A stretch of DNA of 64,000 nucleotides from Haemonchus contortus (GCA_000469685.2 LS997565.1:42802666-42866665); one strand, 5' to 3'. Counted from the stretch's first letter, positions 35,003 through 47,290 are shown. Numbers and translations: made by a program. Notes: a model not told the origin generated them from the sequence alone.

Positions 35003-35285
35003 ACGGGGACTGGGATGGTCTACTGACAAGTGGCGCACTGTCAAGCACGCAAAACGCAGGATCGAATTCTGGATAGATATCCGTTTAGGCCAACCAAGCC
35101 TTTCAGCCCTCTGGAGTCAGTTATTTGGTACCAAAACCGTCTAGGAAGGTAAAAGCGCTGACTAGTACATCGGTTGGCCACCGCGAGTCATTGTATAGGC
35201 CACATACGCATTCAATAGCCCCTACGATTCTGAACCGAAGTCGAATGCTGCAGCGCGTCTCTCAGACCTAGAACCTTTTTATCTT
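35003..35285 (+). repeat. tRNA-derived SINE copy 7
   Basis: Orthologous to copy 1. GACAAGTGGCGCACTGTCAA at the A box, GGATCGAATTCTGGATAGAT at the B box, and the family middle TTTGGTACCAAAACCGTC. Confidence 0.75.
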
Positions 35286-36022
35286 TTGTTTATTCAGATA
35301 CACACAAGGGTGTGGCATACAAATCAAGAACAAAAACTATAAGTCAATGGTCTCAACACAACAACTGAAAACACGAGAATGAATCAAAAGTAAGAAAAGG
35401 AAGAAGGCTGAAAAGGAAACCCACCTCAGTAGAGGAAATGGGACAGCGGAGAAAAAAGAGATAAAGAGAAATTCACATCAAGAATCACACTGGGACCCTT
35501 ATTGTATATGCAGGAAGGCTGCCTTCTCCTGTAAAAAGGAGGCCCACTCCCCTCCACTAGATCCCTGCCCATCTATTCAAAGCGCCACAGAAATGGTGCC
35601 TGTTGACCTAGCGTCAGTATCAGAACATTGCTTAAAACTGACTAGTATCTATACGACCGGGTGATACCAGTGTTTCCTCCTGATGATGGAAGCTCATGTT
35701 CCTTCCTCAGCGTACCTGCCCCCTGCAACTCGGGTAATGTCGTGTTGTTGTGTTGTTATATCCAAACTTCGTCCGTCAAAGCCGTCATTTAAAATTAGAC
35801 GATGCGTTAATTCTCAGCACTAGTTCTGGGATGGTGACTGTCCTAGGACTTCTGAATTCTGCGCGTTGTCTTCCAAAGTGACGAAGCTGTATTTGGATGA
35901 ATGTGCAATAGTTTGAGGGAAAGAGCCTTGACGTAGTGACGCTCACCAGGAGGTTTTTCCCTCTATAATACGTTTTTTGAGGTAGTAGGCAATCCTTTTT
36001 GGTGTTGAAGATCATCCGGACT

Positions 36023-36268
36023 CTACCTTAACCATCGATACAAATTCTTTGTTTGTCTAACTCTAACTTTAGGAGTCATGTAAGGAATGTACACGTAGAT
36101 TTGATCTTCTGAAATTCTGAAAGGAATAGAAAGTATCATGTAGCCAGATAAAGATCCGTCCAGACTAAAGTACCTTTTCAGAGACTGCGATGCTTCACTC
36201 ATTGTTCCCTTTGATATAAATTGCCCAACTGCTTGCTTTTCCGCGTTGTTGAATAAAAAGGTCACCAC
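36023..36268 (-). CDS. Putative exon of an unknown protein
   Basis: Open minus-strand frame of about 80 codons, related to the frameshifted copy at 2,760-2,520. Replacements between the copies are mostly conservative (K/R, D/N, F/L), suggesting past selection on protein. Conserved stretches are SEASQSLKRYFSLDGSL and MTPKVRVRQTKNLYRWLR. The frame ends at a donor-like AAG/GTAGAG. It has no ATG at its start, so it would be an internal exon. I recognise no domain; membership in a larger minus-strand gene is unproven. Confidence 0.35.
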   Translation of the reverse strand: MVTFLFNNAEKQAVGQFISKGTMSEASQSLKRYFSLDGSLSGYMILSIPFRISEDQIYVYIPYMTPKVRVRQTKNLYRWLR

Positions 36269-36290
36269 ACCCTATAGTTCGTAATAAAGC

Positions 36291-37569
36291 AGACCTTCAG
36301 GTCGCCACACTCGCTGTACCGTATATCAAAGACTTCTCTCCGTAGATAAACATTCTAGTGAACGCTAATGAGTTTGCATGTTTACATAGCGATGTGTTGG
36401 CAAAAAGCTTGAAAATAATCAGTTATTTAAGAGATACCTCTCAAATTTATACCGGTACATCTTTGTGACAATTGAAATGGGTCAGTTAAAGTATTCATCT
36501 AGGAAAAACCAGATTTTTTGCATGTGCTTTCCTTTTACAGCCAACTTCGAGTCGTTTGATAGGATCGACATGAGCAGGGAGATAGGAGGGGTGACGCTGG
36601 TTCAGAGGTGAAACTGCCAACCGTATAATGCCCAACGCGGGTTTCTGTACAAGCACTTTTTTCTCCTTCAATTTTTCTTACTGAGCTCTCAGACTAGTTT
36701 TTACTTCAAAACTCCATTACCTCAGGTTTTCCCTTACATTCTCAGGTTTATGGTACTAAAAACAATTTCAGCCAGAAACGTTACATATTAAAGTCTAACA
36801 AATATCTCGTGAGCCACGTTTCCTATCGGCCAACGTTTTTTTTTTCATGATTCGATGGATTTTAGCTGTGAAGCACGTAAGCATAGTTCCTGATAAGCTT
36901 GATACTATGTGCATTGTTTCCTATAACCATAAATGAATGTTTATGGCAGGTTGGAGAGAAAATTATGCTTTTTGAGAAGATAAATTCTGTTTTCGTTGCT
37001 GATTGACATATGCTAAACCACTGTCCTTTAGAAGGCGCAATAAGATTAAAGATATATACCACTGAACCTAAAAGAATTCTCCGTGCCTCAAGTTTGGATC
37101 TACCTTTATCGAGACTATCAGAGGTCGTCAAATGTGCCTATTGCTCTTGAAAATACAGAGGCAGAAAGTAAATTTTTCAGTCTCGTCGCGAATTTTGGAA
37201 AACGAGCAGTGTTCAATAAAATTGTTCAAAATCTAACAACCGGTATTTCAATAACGTTTTTATTCTTTTTAAGTCGCATGACAGCTAATTTTCGACAACC
37301 TTTCAACCATTTGCTTCCTAGCATCAGAATCTCAAAGAATTCGAAGGAAGAATTACAAACGATTTGTTTCGAGGGACTTTGGAAAATCTTTATTTTCCCT
37401 GGATTCCCTGTTTTTATTTTGAATAGAACCAGAGAGCTTCTCACTTCATCGTCGCCTCATTTTTTCTAAAATTTGTAACATTTAGACAACTGAAACTTGC
37501 CAGCTTTTTCTCAGTAAACATCTGCTCTACTGAAGGGAGATCCCCTAATTTTTCACAATTGACTCGAGG
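36291..37569. other. Intergenic, no gene recognised
   Basis: Between block II and the upstream region of gene E. A plus frame at 37,083-37,469 is open but has no paralog in the window and no recognisable domain. Confidence 0.45.
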
Positions 37570-38304
37570 ATCAAACCTAGTCTTTTCCAGCTTTATTCAG
37601 AGTGATAAGTTGAAAGGGAGATGTAAGTATAACTGGGTTCAATGGAAGTCTCGGTAGTAAACGGGGTAAGGAGCTCGGTTCCAGGAAAGCGCAGGTACAG
37701 GCATGAGTCCCTGTCCGAGGTCGAAAATTTGCCTGCAAACCGCCAACCTTTTGAGAAGAGGAAAATTGTCGAAAAAGAACAGTTGCACTCCTCCACGCTG
37801 CATCATCAGTTGCAAGCATTTTACTCCTTTGATCTGAACATGCTTGGAATACGAGGGTTTGCAAAAAAGCAAGGAGCTTCTGTGTGAATTTCGTAACTTA
37901 CAGTAGGTAAATTGATGTTTTCGAATGAATATCACCCAAGAACTCGATAATTTGTGTTTTCCCTGGGTTCCATATAATTTTAAAGTTCATTCTAGTCTAG
38001 TGTTTGGGATTTTACGCAACACGTGGTGGATTTGTTGAATAATAGTCTCCATAGACGTATCCTTAGAGGACTGTCTTTCTGTTAGAATTTGAAGGAGCGT
38101 AGGACTTACACCGAAAGACTTAAGCGAATCATTTCTTCACCTTTTTTTCCTTTCTCAGACCTGATAGTTGCCTTCTTCCACATTACCATCACCTTGTCGT
38201 TTTGAGATGAACAATCACAGCAACCAGTCGTTTTGCTAGCTGAAGCTCCAGTCTCCCACGAAACCTTCAGGCTGTGGATCCAGCAGAAACCTGATTACTC
38301 AAGA
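37570..38304 (+). promoter_or_regulatory. Upstream region of gene E, shared with gene G
   Basis: Pieces occur in the same order at 62,090-62,850: GCATCATCAGTTGCAAGCAT, ACGAGGGTTTGCAAAAA-like, and ACCATCACCTT(G/C)TCGTTTT shortly before the start. C, D and F have an unrelated upstream block, so the two receptor subgroups may be controlled differently. Confidence 0.45.
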
Positions 38305-41300
38305 ATGTCACCGAATATTCTATCAGTTCCTCATCAAGTTTTCTTTATTGTTCTACCTACTGTGAGTTTGATTGGGAATTTGGCAATTGTGTATGTTACA
38401 GTGCGTTCAAGGTACGTTTCTATGCAAGTTCCTACTACTTCCCTTGATAAAGCTCTTGGGAATTGAGCGATCTTTTCTGATAGAAACACTATGGTCCAGT
38501 TGTAAATTGATTGATTCTCACTTTTTAAAGACTTTTGCGGAACCCATGTCACATACTCATTGCATTGGTATCTTTGGGTGAATTCCTGCATATGCTTGAA
38601 CAGTATTTCATGGTTGTGTCCTATAATCTGTGAGTTTCCCGTACTTTCATTGTAGGGCATTGTACACCAATCGCTTAATAAATTGTGAAATTGGCACACA
38701 TGTTTCAGCTTTTCGGTTGCAATTGAATAGGGATCAATCATTTCCAGTATATCTTGTTCACCACATTGAGTGGGGTTGACGGCGTAGTGGCACTCGGTGC
38801 CCAATCATACACGCATGGTCAGAGGGTCGAATCAAGGGTCGACACTCACTTAACCTGAAACTCAGTGCTTTCAGATCGTGCAAGGAGTTAGAATTCTTCT
38901 TGTCCGAAAATTCTGCTATTCGGATGGCATCCCGTCCCAACCAAGTTTGAATTTTTGGGGCAGCAATGTAACAACCCTATCCCTGTCAACCTTCTCATCC
39001 CAATCATAAGGACCGAGTGTATGTAGACTGCTGCTACTACGCTCACAAACCTCATGTCCATCCTGTCATGAACTATCGTCCAAAACTTGGGAGTGGATAT
39101 CCGCACAAATCAATATTTTGAGCTACAGCTCATGTGGTAAAAGTTGATCCTGATGAGGATGGGGGAAAGGACCGGCTTATTTTGACGTGCTGACAATCTG
39201 GGACGCCACACCAATGCCTTTCGTATCATACCGACAGTATTGTCGCTTTTCCTCACGTGCTCTCGACACCGTGTAAATAAGGATGGTTTTCCACTAAATT
39301 TGTTCTACGACTTCGAAAAATTGGATGACTAGCTTCGTGCGATGGAGCGGCGTTTAATGTTCGCTCATGGGAGGCATCGTTTTCGTGAATTGCGCCTTTG
39401 AGGTTCTCATGACATTTGTGCTAGATGCTTTTTGGGGTTGTGTTGCAACGGGGCTGTAGAATTCTACCTTTACGCAGCAAAGAGCAAACTGTTGATCTAA
39501 CATTGTCTGGTTGAACCCGAGCTGTCTTCCTAGATACATATTCAATTTGAGAATTAGGAATTTTGTATCATGGAATCAGCTCGTAAATCAGCTTTTCGAA
39601 GCGAAACCTAGAAAAGTGCTAAGACAACTCACTAATTTCTGTTAAGATAAGGCTAAACCGTGTCCGACCTTGATCCTGAGAATGAAAATATCACTGAATC
39701 GATACAGCTCGTCGGCAATGACAAAGTAGTGGAGCGTAGCTTTGTGAATAAATAAAATTATGTTCACCGAACAGAGGCTCTACGAGTACTTAAGAGTAAA
39801 GGGGTGAATACTGAGTGAGGGTCCAGGGTCTTCCAATCTATTAATTTTCAGCTTTGAAAACCATCAAATGAGACAAGATTTGTGTGGCCACTGGCAAATG
39901 CTTCCAATGATGGGCTTGTATTTCACTTCTACACTGCTTCTCAACATTGCTGTTGATCGATTGATATCTACGCAGGATTTCTAGTACGAAACTTTGTCTA
40001 TGCACAACTACAAAAATGATTTATGATGAAAAGTTGAATTGAACAAAAAGAGAAATGAAGCAGGAACATATTGTAGACCAACTTTTGCATTCATCACTGT
40101 AAATGGTAAGTAATGTAGGACAGCTGATCAATGCAATAAAAAAGATTCATCTCCGTTGTTTACTTGCCTTTTACATGAGATACTTCATTTGAACTTGGGT
40201 AGAGAGCGATTTTGAGCCTCCATTTCACACTCGAGTACTAGTATAAGGCGGAGCTGTTGTAGTGGCAAGTGGCTCACTTTCTCATAAGTATGGTCACGGG
40301 TTCGAATTTGTTTTTGATATCCGCCTAGGCCAACTGAATCTTCTATCCCTTAGGGGTAGGATAATTGGTACCAGTCTTGTCTGGAAGAAGGAGAGCACTG
40401 ACTTGTGCATCGGCTTGCCACCGCAAGTCATTGTATAGGCTGTATACATATTCAAATTTCGAGTTCCACTCAGAATCCTTCACTAGGATTCTGAATGGAA
40501 CTCGAAATTCTTCATCACTCACTAATGTTCATTGTCACTAATGTTTATTTCAGCACTTCGCTTATTAAAACTCACTACACACTTTATCTATCAGTTCATA
40601 TCGCTTTAGGACTGATTGTCACTGTCAGCTTGGGAGCTGTAGCATACTCAGGCACTTCATCAGACTTGTAAGTTGAGGACTTTTCAAAAAAATTTATTAA
40701 CTCAAAATACTCAGAAACAGCTAGGGAATAATTCCAATTTATTACATGTCCTTAAGGAACATGTGAAAGAAAATAAAATGAAAACAAACAAACACATTCA
40801 AACATGTACCTAGAACGTGATTATAAACATCTAAAAGAACACAAAAAACAACTAATGGAGAACAACAATTATTAGTGAACATTATGAACAACAAATTGAT
40901 ATATAATCATATATGGATACACATATCCATATGTATACAGAATAACAGTAACAACATTATTAAAGACAACACAACAATAATGACTAAGATGACAACTAGC
41001 TGTGATTCCTGAGGAACTGAGAAATTTCTCGTCTCGCCTTAGCTAGATTAAGTGAGACCCTAGTTTTTTTGCTCAACTTGGTATACTCTGAACCAGCTCT
41101 GTGCGTAAAGAAATGCTTCCCTAGAGAGGTTGTAACCGGAGCAAAGCATATTTTGCTTGGGTTCCCTCTTGTTTTCGAAGATTTGAAGGTGAACAATTTG
41201 GTAGAACCAAGTGGGATTGTGCCCGTAATGATTTTATGCACCGTCATCAAATCGTTCGCTACTCTCCTTTTATTAAGGGAGTCTAAATTCAACATTTTGT

Positions 41301-44300
41301 TCCTTACAATAGCACGAGGGATGCTATTGTAAGTGTAACAAGCGCTCTAATAAAAACTTTCCTCGTGAAGCTGTTTTGAACCCTTTCGATGTACTGAATA
41401 ATTCTCTTCTTATGTGGTGAAAAAATTACGGTTCCATATTCAAGTATAGGTCGTACGTACATTTTGAAGGCTTTGAGCAGAACGGTAGGATCCTTACTGA
41501 AAAGTGCACGAAGGAGAAGGAGAAGCCTAGATTCCGCTTTAGCAGCTATGCTAAGGCAATGCGCATCGAAACATAGCTCACTGGTGATTGTAAAACCAAG
41601 ATCTTTAACAACCGAGGCAACTGCAATGGGAGAGTTCGAAATAGAGTAGGTATTACGGACATTGTTTTTACCCAGATGCAGTACTTTAGTTTTTTCAATT
41701 GAAATGGGTAGACACCAGGCTTTAGACCAATCAAGGATACCGCCGATGGCTCTCTGAATAGCAAGAAAGTCATCAGAAGACCTCAATGAATTATAAATCT
41801 TTATATCATCAGCAAACATCTTGCAGCATACTCCATGGCTCTCAACCGTAGCAGGAAGATCAAAGGTATAAACATTAAATAGAACCGGAGATAAGACCCC
41901 TCCCTGAGGAACTCCACTAGGGGAGTACCTGACGGAGGAGATCGAATTGTTCACCCTCACTTGGAAAGTACGCTCAAACAGAAAAGATTCCATCCATCGT
42001 ACTATTCTTGGGTGCACTCCAACTTGTAATAGTTTTGCGATTAGTTTAGTATGGCACACTTTGTCAAAGGCTTTGTGGAAATCAAAATATATGACATCCA
42101 CACAAGACTTCTGATCCAAGGCACCTACCCAATCACTGAGTGTTGCAAGCATTTGGGTAACTGTAGATCGACCTTTCCTAAACCCATGCTGGCAACTAGG
42201 TAAAATTTGCTTACTACTAAATGATCAACAATAGCGTCTTTTACTACTGTTTCAAATAACCTGCAAAATATAGAAGTCAAACTTATAGGTCTATAGTTAC
42301 ACGGAGCACTAAAAGGGGCCTTCTTGGGCAAAGGCAAAACAATAGCATGTTTCCATATGAGGGGAACTTCAGCATGCTGCAAACTTCTGTTGAAAATGAA
42401 TTCCAAAGGAAAAGCAATGTATGGTGCGACATTATTTATGAACGAAAAAGGAATTCCGTCAGGTGTCTGAGAAACACTTGACGGCCACTTGAGCAGGCGA
42501 TTAAGAATGTCTTGGCTGGTGAAAACTACTGAATCACTCATAGGATCAAAAGGTATAAGATTTGGTGTCACGGAACATGTAGATCTACAACTCTCATATA
42601 CTTTCTGAAATTCATCTGCTAAGGTTTCAGCCTTTTCGGAGTCAGTGATTACATGTGAACCATCCACTTTTTCAAGAGTACAAAGCCTTCGCGATGAATG
42701 AATCTTTGCTCTTATGTAATTGAATAAATAGGATTTATTAGAGCTGTCTATAATTTTCCTTTCGACGGCACAATTATACTTGTAAAGCCTTATAAAAATT
42801 TCTTAGACAAATTTGAGTACTCATCCCAGTCCGACTGCTCTTGGGTCAACATAGCTTTTCTATATGCATATGTTTTACGTACGAATAGGGTGTTGAGATG
42901 AGCAGGTAAATTACCTGCAGTGATTGGGACTTTTTTAAATGGAACAAACAATTGGATAGTATGACATAAAACGAAAATGAACAGCTCGTACATTTCGTTT
43001 GTATCCTTGCAGCAGCTAAGTGAACCTATCCAATCAAGAGCAGAAAGATAGACCCCCACCTGGCTATATGGGGCATTTTTGAAATCTCTCTTCAAAACTT
43101 GCTTGAATACGTTGACCGAAGCTCTGAGACTAAAACTGATGGTGGCATGATCACTACTACCCAGAGGGGGACCGATGAAAACATCTTGTACGAATCTCTT
43201 AGTGTTGCAGAGAACCAAATCAAGTAGACTCGTTTTACGAGTATAGCCACCTACAGATTGGGTATAGTTATGTGAGCGAAGCATATCTAAAAAATATCGC
43301 GACAAAGTAGAATTAGCCGAAGGCGTACTATTCCAAGTAATATCGGGGAAATTGAAGTCACCAACCAGAAGACATGTAGAGTGACAAATAGAGAGATCAC
43401 TTAAACATTTCACCATTTGTTCAGTATTAGCTGCGTTACACCTGGGAGTTCTGTAAACTAGGATCAAACGACAGGTTGATTCCGATGCATAAATATCAGC
43501 AGCCACAATCTCATATCCGTTTGGCACGCTTTCCGCAAAAACTTTCGTGGGAAAAAGAGATTGCTTTATTAAAAGTAAAACTCCCCCACCTTTTTTCCTC
43601 TTTCTATCACACCTTAGTGTGATATACTGTAGACAACGGTCACCCAGAAAAGACTCTACCGTCCTTTTAGAGTTGAGCCAGGTCTCCGCAATTGCAATGA
43701 TTCCGTAATCAAATTTCGACAAAGAATAAGCTAAGGAACTAAAATTTTTTTGAAAGGATCGAATGTTGGTCACGAGACAAGAAATTTTCTTCCGAGGAAA
43801 AGCTAATTGTTTCCCTGAACGTGGAGAGGAGAATGTTGAGATACAGAGCGATTCATAGGTGTGCCACGAGGAGTAGAAACATTGTCAACATTATTAGAGG
43901 CAATATCAGCTTGTTTCTTTTTCTCCAACCGAAGAGCCCTAAGACGGTCCCTCTCAGCCTTCGGGAGCGAAGGACGGATATACACTCCCGGAACCCGAAA
44001 AGCTTTGAGTCTTGGGGCCCTTGAGAGCAGAAGATTTTTAAAAAACGTGTTAGGCAGGACAATTTTGATCAAACGAGGAATGTTTTCATTAGGTTTACCC
44101 ATTCTATAAAAGGTAACAGGCGTGCAATCAATGGACAAGAAGTCAAACAACGATTTCACATCATCAAAATCATGTGCCGTTCGCTTAAGTGATGAAGGTT
44201 CTTTACTTTCTACAATGCCTGAGACTACCACAGACCTGAGCCTTTCTCTTTCTTCACAACAATGGAACGAAGTCACATTAGAATCAGGAAGAGGTCTAGT

Positions 44301-47199
44301 AGACGGGAAATTCTGCCTACTGAGAACAAGTGCATGTTTAAGAGACTCAATTTCTTTTAAAAGTTGATTTTTTTCAGCAATTTCGCAGGTAAGACGTTCT
44401 TCGAGTTCCTTATTTCTTACTACCAAGTGATCCACAAAAGATACTTTCTCCAGAAGATGACCGAGCACAGTTTTCAGATGAGGAGGGAGCCTATCGTCGC
44501 TGACAAGAAGGTTCACAGCGTCTTGAAGGGCTCCCCCATCGGGACCGGGAGATGCAGTTCGATTTCTCTTGACCCCCTGAATGGGTAAAGACGAAAGAGG
44601 AGTATCCATTAAAAACTTCGATTACAAAAAGTTCATCCAATGCACCGTTCGTGGTGGCAATCGGGAAAAAAATTGGTGATCTCTGCCACTAAGATCAAAA
44701 TTGATTGAGAGCCCGCCAAGCACAATCGATTAAGGACGCCGGTGCACAGGACAAGAGTGGCGAAGAACGAAAATAAGCAAATACACCTGTAGGGGTGGCT
44801 TTGAGAAAAATCAGAAGAATTACGACCCCGCCACAAGGGTACCGACAGACAAATCCGTGGAAAAGGAGGAAGATATGTAGAGTTGAACAGAAAATAGGCG
44901 AAAACGCACAATGGGTAGCAAGACGAACGACACCGACGCCGCACCGACCGCTCAGCGCCAAGACAGTCGATGAATGATAAAGCAGAACATCCGTGGAATT
45001 GAGATTATTGTTGTTGTAACATGGTGTTATTGAGAAGAAAACAGATACCGTATCAAAAATAAGTGTCTTCACTAAGTTGTGAAGTAAGTTGGTAGATAGC
45101 CTGTGCAGGCAGATTGGGAAAATGGGCACCTGGGAGTGTCTCAAAAGAGATTTCATTCATTCTGCTCGATTAATTTTATTAGGGTGCTCATTTTTGAATT
45201 CATAAACAACTCGTCCCTGACATCGTCATCGATGTCAGAAGCATGAGTGAGCGGTCTTTCAGCTTGCAGTTGCTAGCCAGTCTAGTCCAACAGGAAACAT
45301 CCCTGCATGCCCTAGAAACACGACACAATGAATCCCTCCCGTTCATAGCCAGTCGGCAGTCGTTGGAGCGACGTGGAACTCTGATTGTACATTCCCCATT
45401 GTGCTGAATGAAGCTAGTTGTATGGTCATTCTGCAGGCATAGAATCCAAGCCCTTGAGACGCAACTAAGGGCAAGAAAGAAAGCAAAATCGAAAGTCTGC
45501 TGTCAAGCCAGATGTTGTCTGCTCTCTTTATTCCTTCAGTATCCTAGGATGTTCCTCACGTTTCTCTATGAAATATCAAATAGAATTTCAGATATGTACT
45601 GTGCACTGTGATGGCACCTCTTTTCAACAGAAATAGCACGCCTGTACTCCTAACAATGTGTGCGATCCATACCTTAATACTTGTCTGTTATGTAGTACTA
45701 TTTATTTTGCTGAGAAAAAAACGATTAAGTAAGTTTTTAGCAAATGATTCCGATTTTGTTACGACATACTTCTAATGCTCCTAAAAAATATTAGATTTTG
45801 CTTTTTGCAAATAAATTTTTTCTATGAAAACTTCAGGTCAAGAAAACTCGAAGCAAATCTTCAGATCAGTTGCCATCATTAGCCTGACAATGGTGTTTGG
45901 CTATTTTATTTGCACATTGATCACATCTTTTGACATTATTTTTACTAAGGACTTCAACAAACTGAATATCCTAATGTTCGCTGGAATTCTAGTAAACCTC
46001 ATATGTGCTACGAATTTTTTCGTCTATTACTCTATAAGGTTGGTTGTTTTTAGTCTCTTCATTCAATTTGGACCAGTAAATATCTTGTGATGAGCTTATT
46101 TTTTAACCACGTTAACTATGGCATCCACAAAATGCTGATAAACAGCAACAACTGAGCCCTTTCTCATGCTTTTTACGATTATCAACAAATTTGCTCTGTA
46201 CCTTGGACTAAGCCCAGCGATGGAAGAACTCAACGTTTTACCAGTATGCTAGTTACTGACATGACTTTCAGATTGAGCATTAGAAATGAATGTCTAAATG
46301 CCCTTAACTTTAATGGTGAACGGTCGGAAGCATTGTCATCCCTTACGATTTTCAAAAATCTTCTAGTACTAGGTACTGTGCTTCCTGCAGCTGCTGAGCG
46401 AAGCAACTAAAAATCTACGAGATGTTAGATCGAATCCGCATAGTTCCATGAATGCATTATGATAGCCTGCATGCCTCACCGTTGCCCTGGAATCACATAC
46501 TTTTGGAAACTACTATTCGGCAAGATAAGGTAGAGATGACTTATCGTTCTGTAGCCTCAAATACAAACAGGTTAATCAGAATCAGGATTTCGTTATATCT
46601 TAGAACATTACGTTTTTACACAAAAAAAATTCAAAGTCAAATTTCCGCCTATAATGGGACCTGAGTTCCGCGGTGGACCCACCAATACCCTTCTGTCGAA
46701 TTAATTTTGTGAACAGTTGTGACTATTACTTAGTAGCCAACCACGTGCAGGCCGAGTATAGACCCTATCCTCGAATAATCTCACTAGATCACTACACCAG
46801 AAAGTTGTAACTATTACGAGTCAGATCTGAGAAAAGCTACCAAGCACAGCTTTTTCCCAGAACAAAGAGGTGTCTGTTAAAAATTATAATCGTTAGGGTG
46901 CAATGACCAGTGCGAAAGCGATAAGAAACCAAAACATGTTCTATGGTAGAGAGGTATCCCAGAACGAAAATTCTCAGTGGTCTGTGTTCGGTCCGAATTT
47001 TAATGAAGACTATAAAAAAAAGCGATCCTTGCTTGATAAAATATATTTCCTTTCACAAAAACGCTTATATTTGAAAATTTTTAGCAAAGTGTATCGACGT
47101 GAATTCGACGAACACCTCATGATCGGTCTCTTCAAGAATGCGCTCAGCTCTAAATACAACTCAAGCACTCACGTATGGGCTAGAGCTCGTTGGTCCTAG
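38305..47199 (+). CDS. Srsx-like chemoreceptor gene E (intact)
   Basis: Seven intact exons: 38,305-38,411; 38,531-38,629; 39,852-39,983; 40,554-40,667; 45,592-45,728; 45,837-46,038; 47,085-47,199, giving 301 residues. The start is MSPNILSVPHQVFFIVLPTV; an in-frame TGA at 38,203 with no ATG between fixes the first Met. TM3 ends NIAVDRLISTQ, TM5 is around LILVCYVVLFILLRKK, and TM7 ends NFFVYYSIR followed by YRREFDEHL, the Srsx hallmark. It is clearly diverged from the C/D/F/B group, so it is an older paralog. Intron 4 (4.9 kb) holds a CR1-type LINE in antisense, and intron 3 holds a SINE. Probable role: odorant receptor in the membrane of sensory cilia, coupling to a G protein (family knowledge). 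The ligand is unknown. Confidence 0.9.
38770..38905 (+). repeat. SINE-like fragment, intron 2 of gene E
   Basis: GGCGTAGTGGCACTCGGTGC followed by ACACGCATGGTCAGAGGGTC and GGTCGAATC resembles the head (A and B boxes) of the SINE family. The body after it does not match the family, so it is either a truncated copy or a related family. Confidence 0.45.
40250..40450 (+). repeat. tRNA-derived SINE copy 8, intron 3 of gene E
   Basis: Clear head: GTTGTAGTGGCAAGTGGCTC (A box) and CACGGGTTCGAATTTG (best B box in the window). Middle TTGGTACCAGTCTTGTCTGG and CCACCGCAAGTCATTGTATA. Confidence 0.85.
40455..40509. repeat. 24-bp-stem hairpin at the SINE end
   Basis: AATTTCGAGTTCCACTCAGA... pairs with ...TCTGAATGGAACTCGAAATT with one mismatch and a 7-base loop (TTCACTA). 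The right half is the normal SINE 3' segment, so the hairpin comes from an inverted duplication of that end. It lies 45 bp before exon 4 of gene E. Confidence 0.85.
40996..43794 (-). pseudogene. LINE ORF2: endonuclease and reverse transcriptase, frameshifted
   Basis: The first frame (to 42,790) is an apurinic-type endonuclease with IAETWLN, CDRKRKKGGGVLLL, LLVGDFNFPDITWNS and GSSDH; the catalytic His and Asp are kept. The second frame (42,667-42,125) holds the start of the RT domain (LPLPKKAPFSAPCNYRPISL). The third (42,152-41,304) has RT motifs YFDFHKAFDKV, GVPQGGVLSPVLFNVYT and MFADDIKIY. The fourth (41,295-40,996) is the C-terminal end (LDSLNKRRVANDLMTVHKII). Frames break near 42,790, near 42,210 (one base missing) and near 41,350. 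With these joined mentally the ORF has the usual length and order. The clade (CR1 rather than jockey) is my judgement. Confidence 0.88.
43803..44609 (-). CDS. LINE ORF1 protein
   Basis: 268 residues, fully open. Residues about 55-100 form a charged coiled coil (HLVVRNKELEERLTCEIAEK, NQLLKEIESLKHA). Next comes a block typical of CR1/jockey-type ORF1p: LRSVVVSGIVES, TFYRMGKPNENIPRLIKIVL, then VYIRPSLPKAERDRLR. The C-terminus is basic. The role in the family is to bind RNA and chaperone the retrotransposition complex. No CCHC knuckle is seen. It remains open although ORF2 is broken, suggesting a recent insertion. Confidence 0.8.
   Translation of the reverse strand: MDTPLSSLPIQGVKRNRTASPGPDGGALQDAVNLLVSDDRLPPHLKTVLGHLLEKVSFVDHLVVRNKELEERLTCEIAEKNQLLKEIESLKHALVLSRQNFPSTRPLPDSNVTSFHCCEERERLRSVVVSGIVESKEPSSLKRTAHDFDDVKSLFDFLSIDCTPVTFYRMGKPNENIPRLIKIVLPNTFFKNLLLSRAPRLKAFRVPGVYIRPSLPKAERDRLRALRLEKKKQADIASNNVDNVSTPRGTPMNRSVSQHSPLHVQGNN
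45160..45585. other. Right part of gene E intron 4, nothing recognised
   Basis: Between the LINE 5' side and exon 5. A plus frame at 45,408-45,611 overlaps exon 5 in another frame and is not credible as a gene. Confidence 0.5.
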
Positions 47200-47290
47200 A
47201 GTAGTCTAGCAGATAATCGCTCTCTACATTTTTATACCAATAAAGTTTAATGGAATACCCTAATCTTGTGTTGTTGTTCAGGTGTTTAAT
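46675..47290 (+). repeat. Duplicated segment, partner of 18,545-19,145
   Basis: The 3' part of gene E intron 6, exon 7 and 90 bp of flank, duplicated in inverted orientation 28 kb to the left. This is the intact, gene-embedded copy. Confidence 0.85.

Larger units (their letters stand above)
34840..36290. repeat. Duplicated intergenic block II
   Basis: Aligns with block I (1-2,762) but without the mariner. It begins about 440 bp after gene D's stop codon. It includes SINE copy 7 and the minus-strand reading frame at 36,023-36,268. Confidence 0.75.
40690..44640 (-). mobile_element. CR1/jockey-type LINE, antisense in intron 4 of gene E
   Basis: Two reading frames on the minus strand in LINE order: ORF1 (44,609-43,803) with coiled coil, then ORF2 with endonuclease, reverse transcriptase and C-terminal region (43,79x-40,996). 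An A+T-rich stretch to about 40,690 is probably the 3' UTR. Gene E's exon 4 ends 20 bp further left. The 5' limit is uncertain and may extend to about 45,150. ORF2 is frameshifted, so the copy is inactive, though ORF1 is open. Confidence 0.88.

Noticed and set aside
37083..37469. Plus-strand frame of 128 codons with hydrophobic stretches
   Set aside because: No paralog, no receptor motif and no family match I can name; A+T-rich DNA often gives such frames.
43821..44588. Several plus-strand frames over the LINE ORF1
   Set aside because: Shadows of the well-supported minus-strand ORF1.
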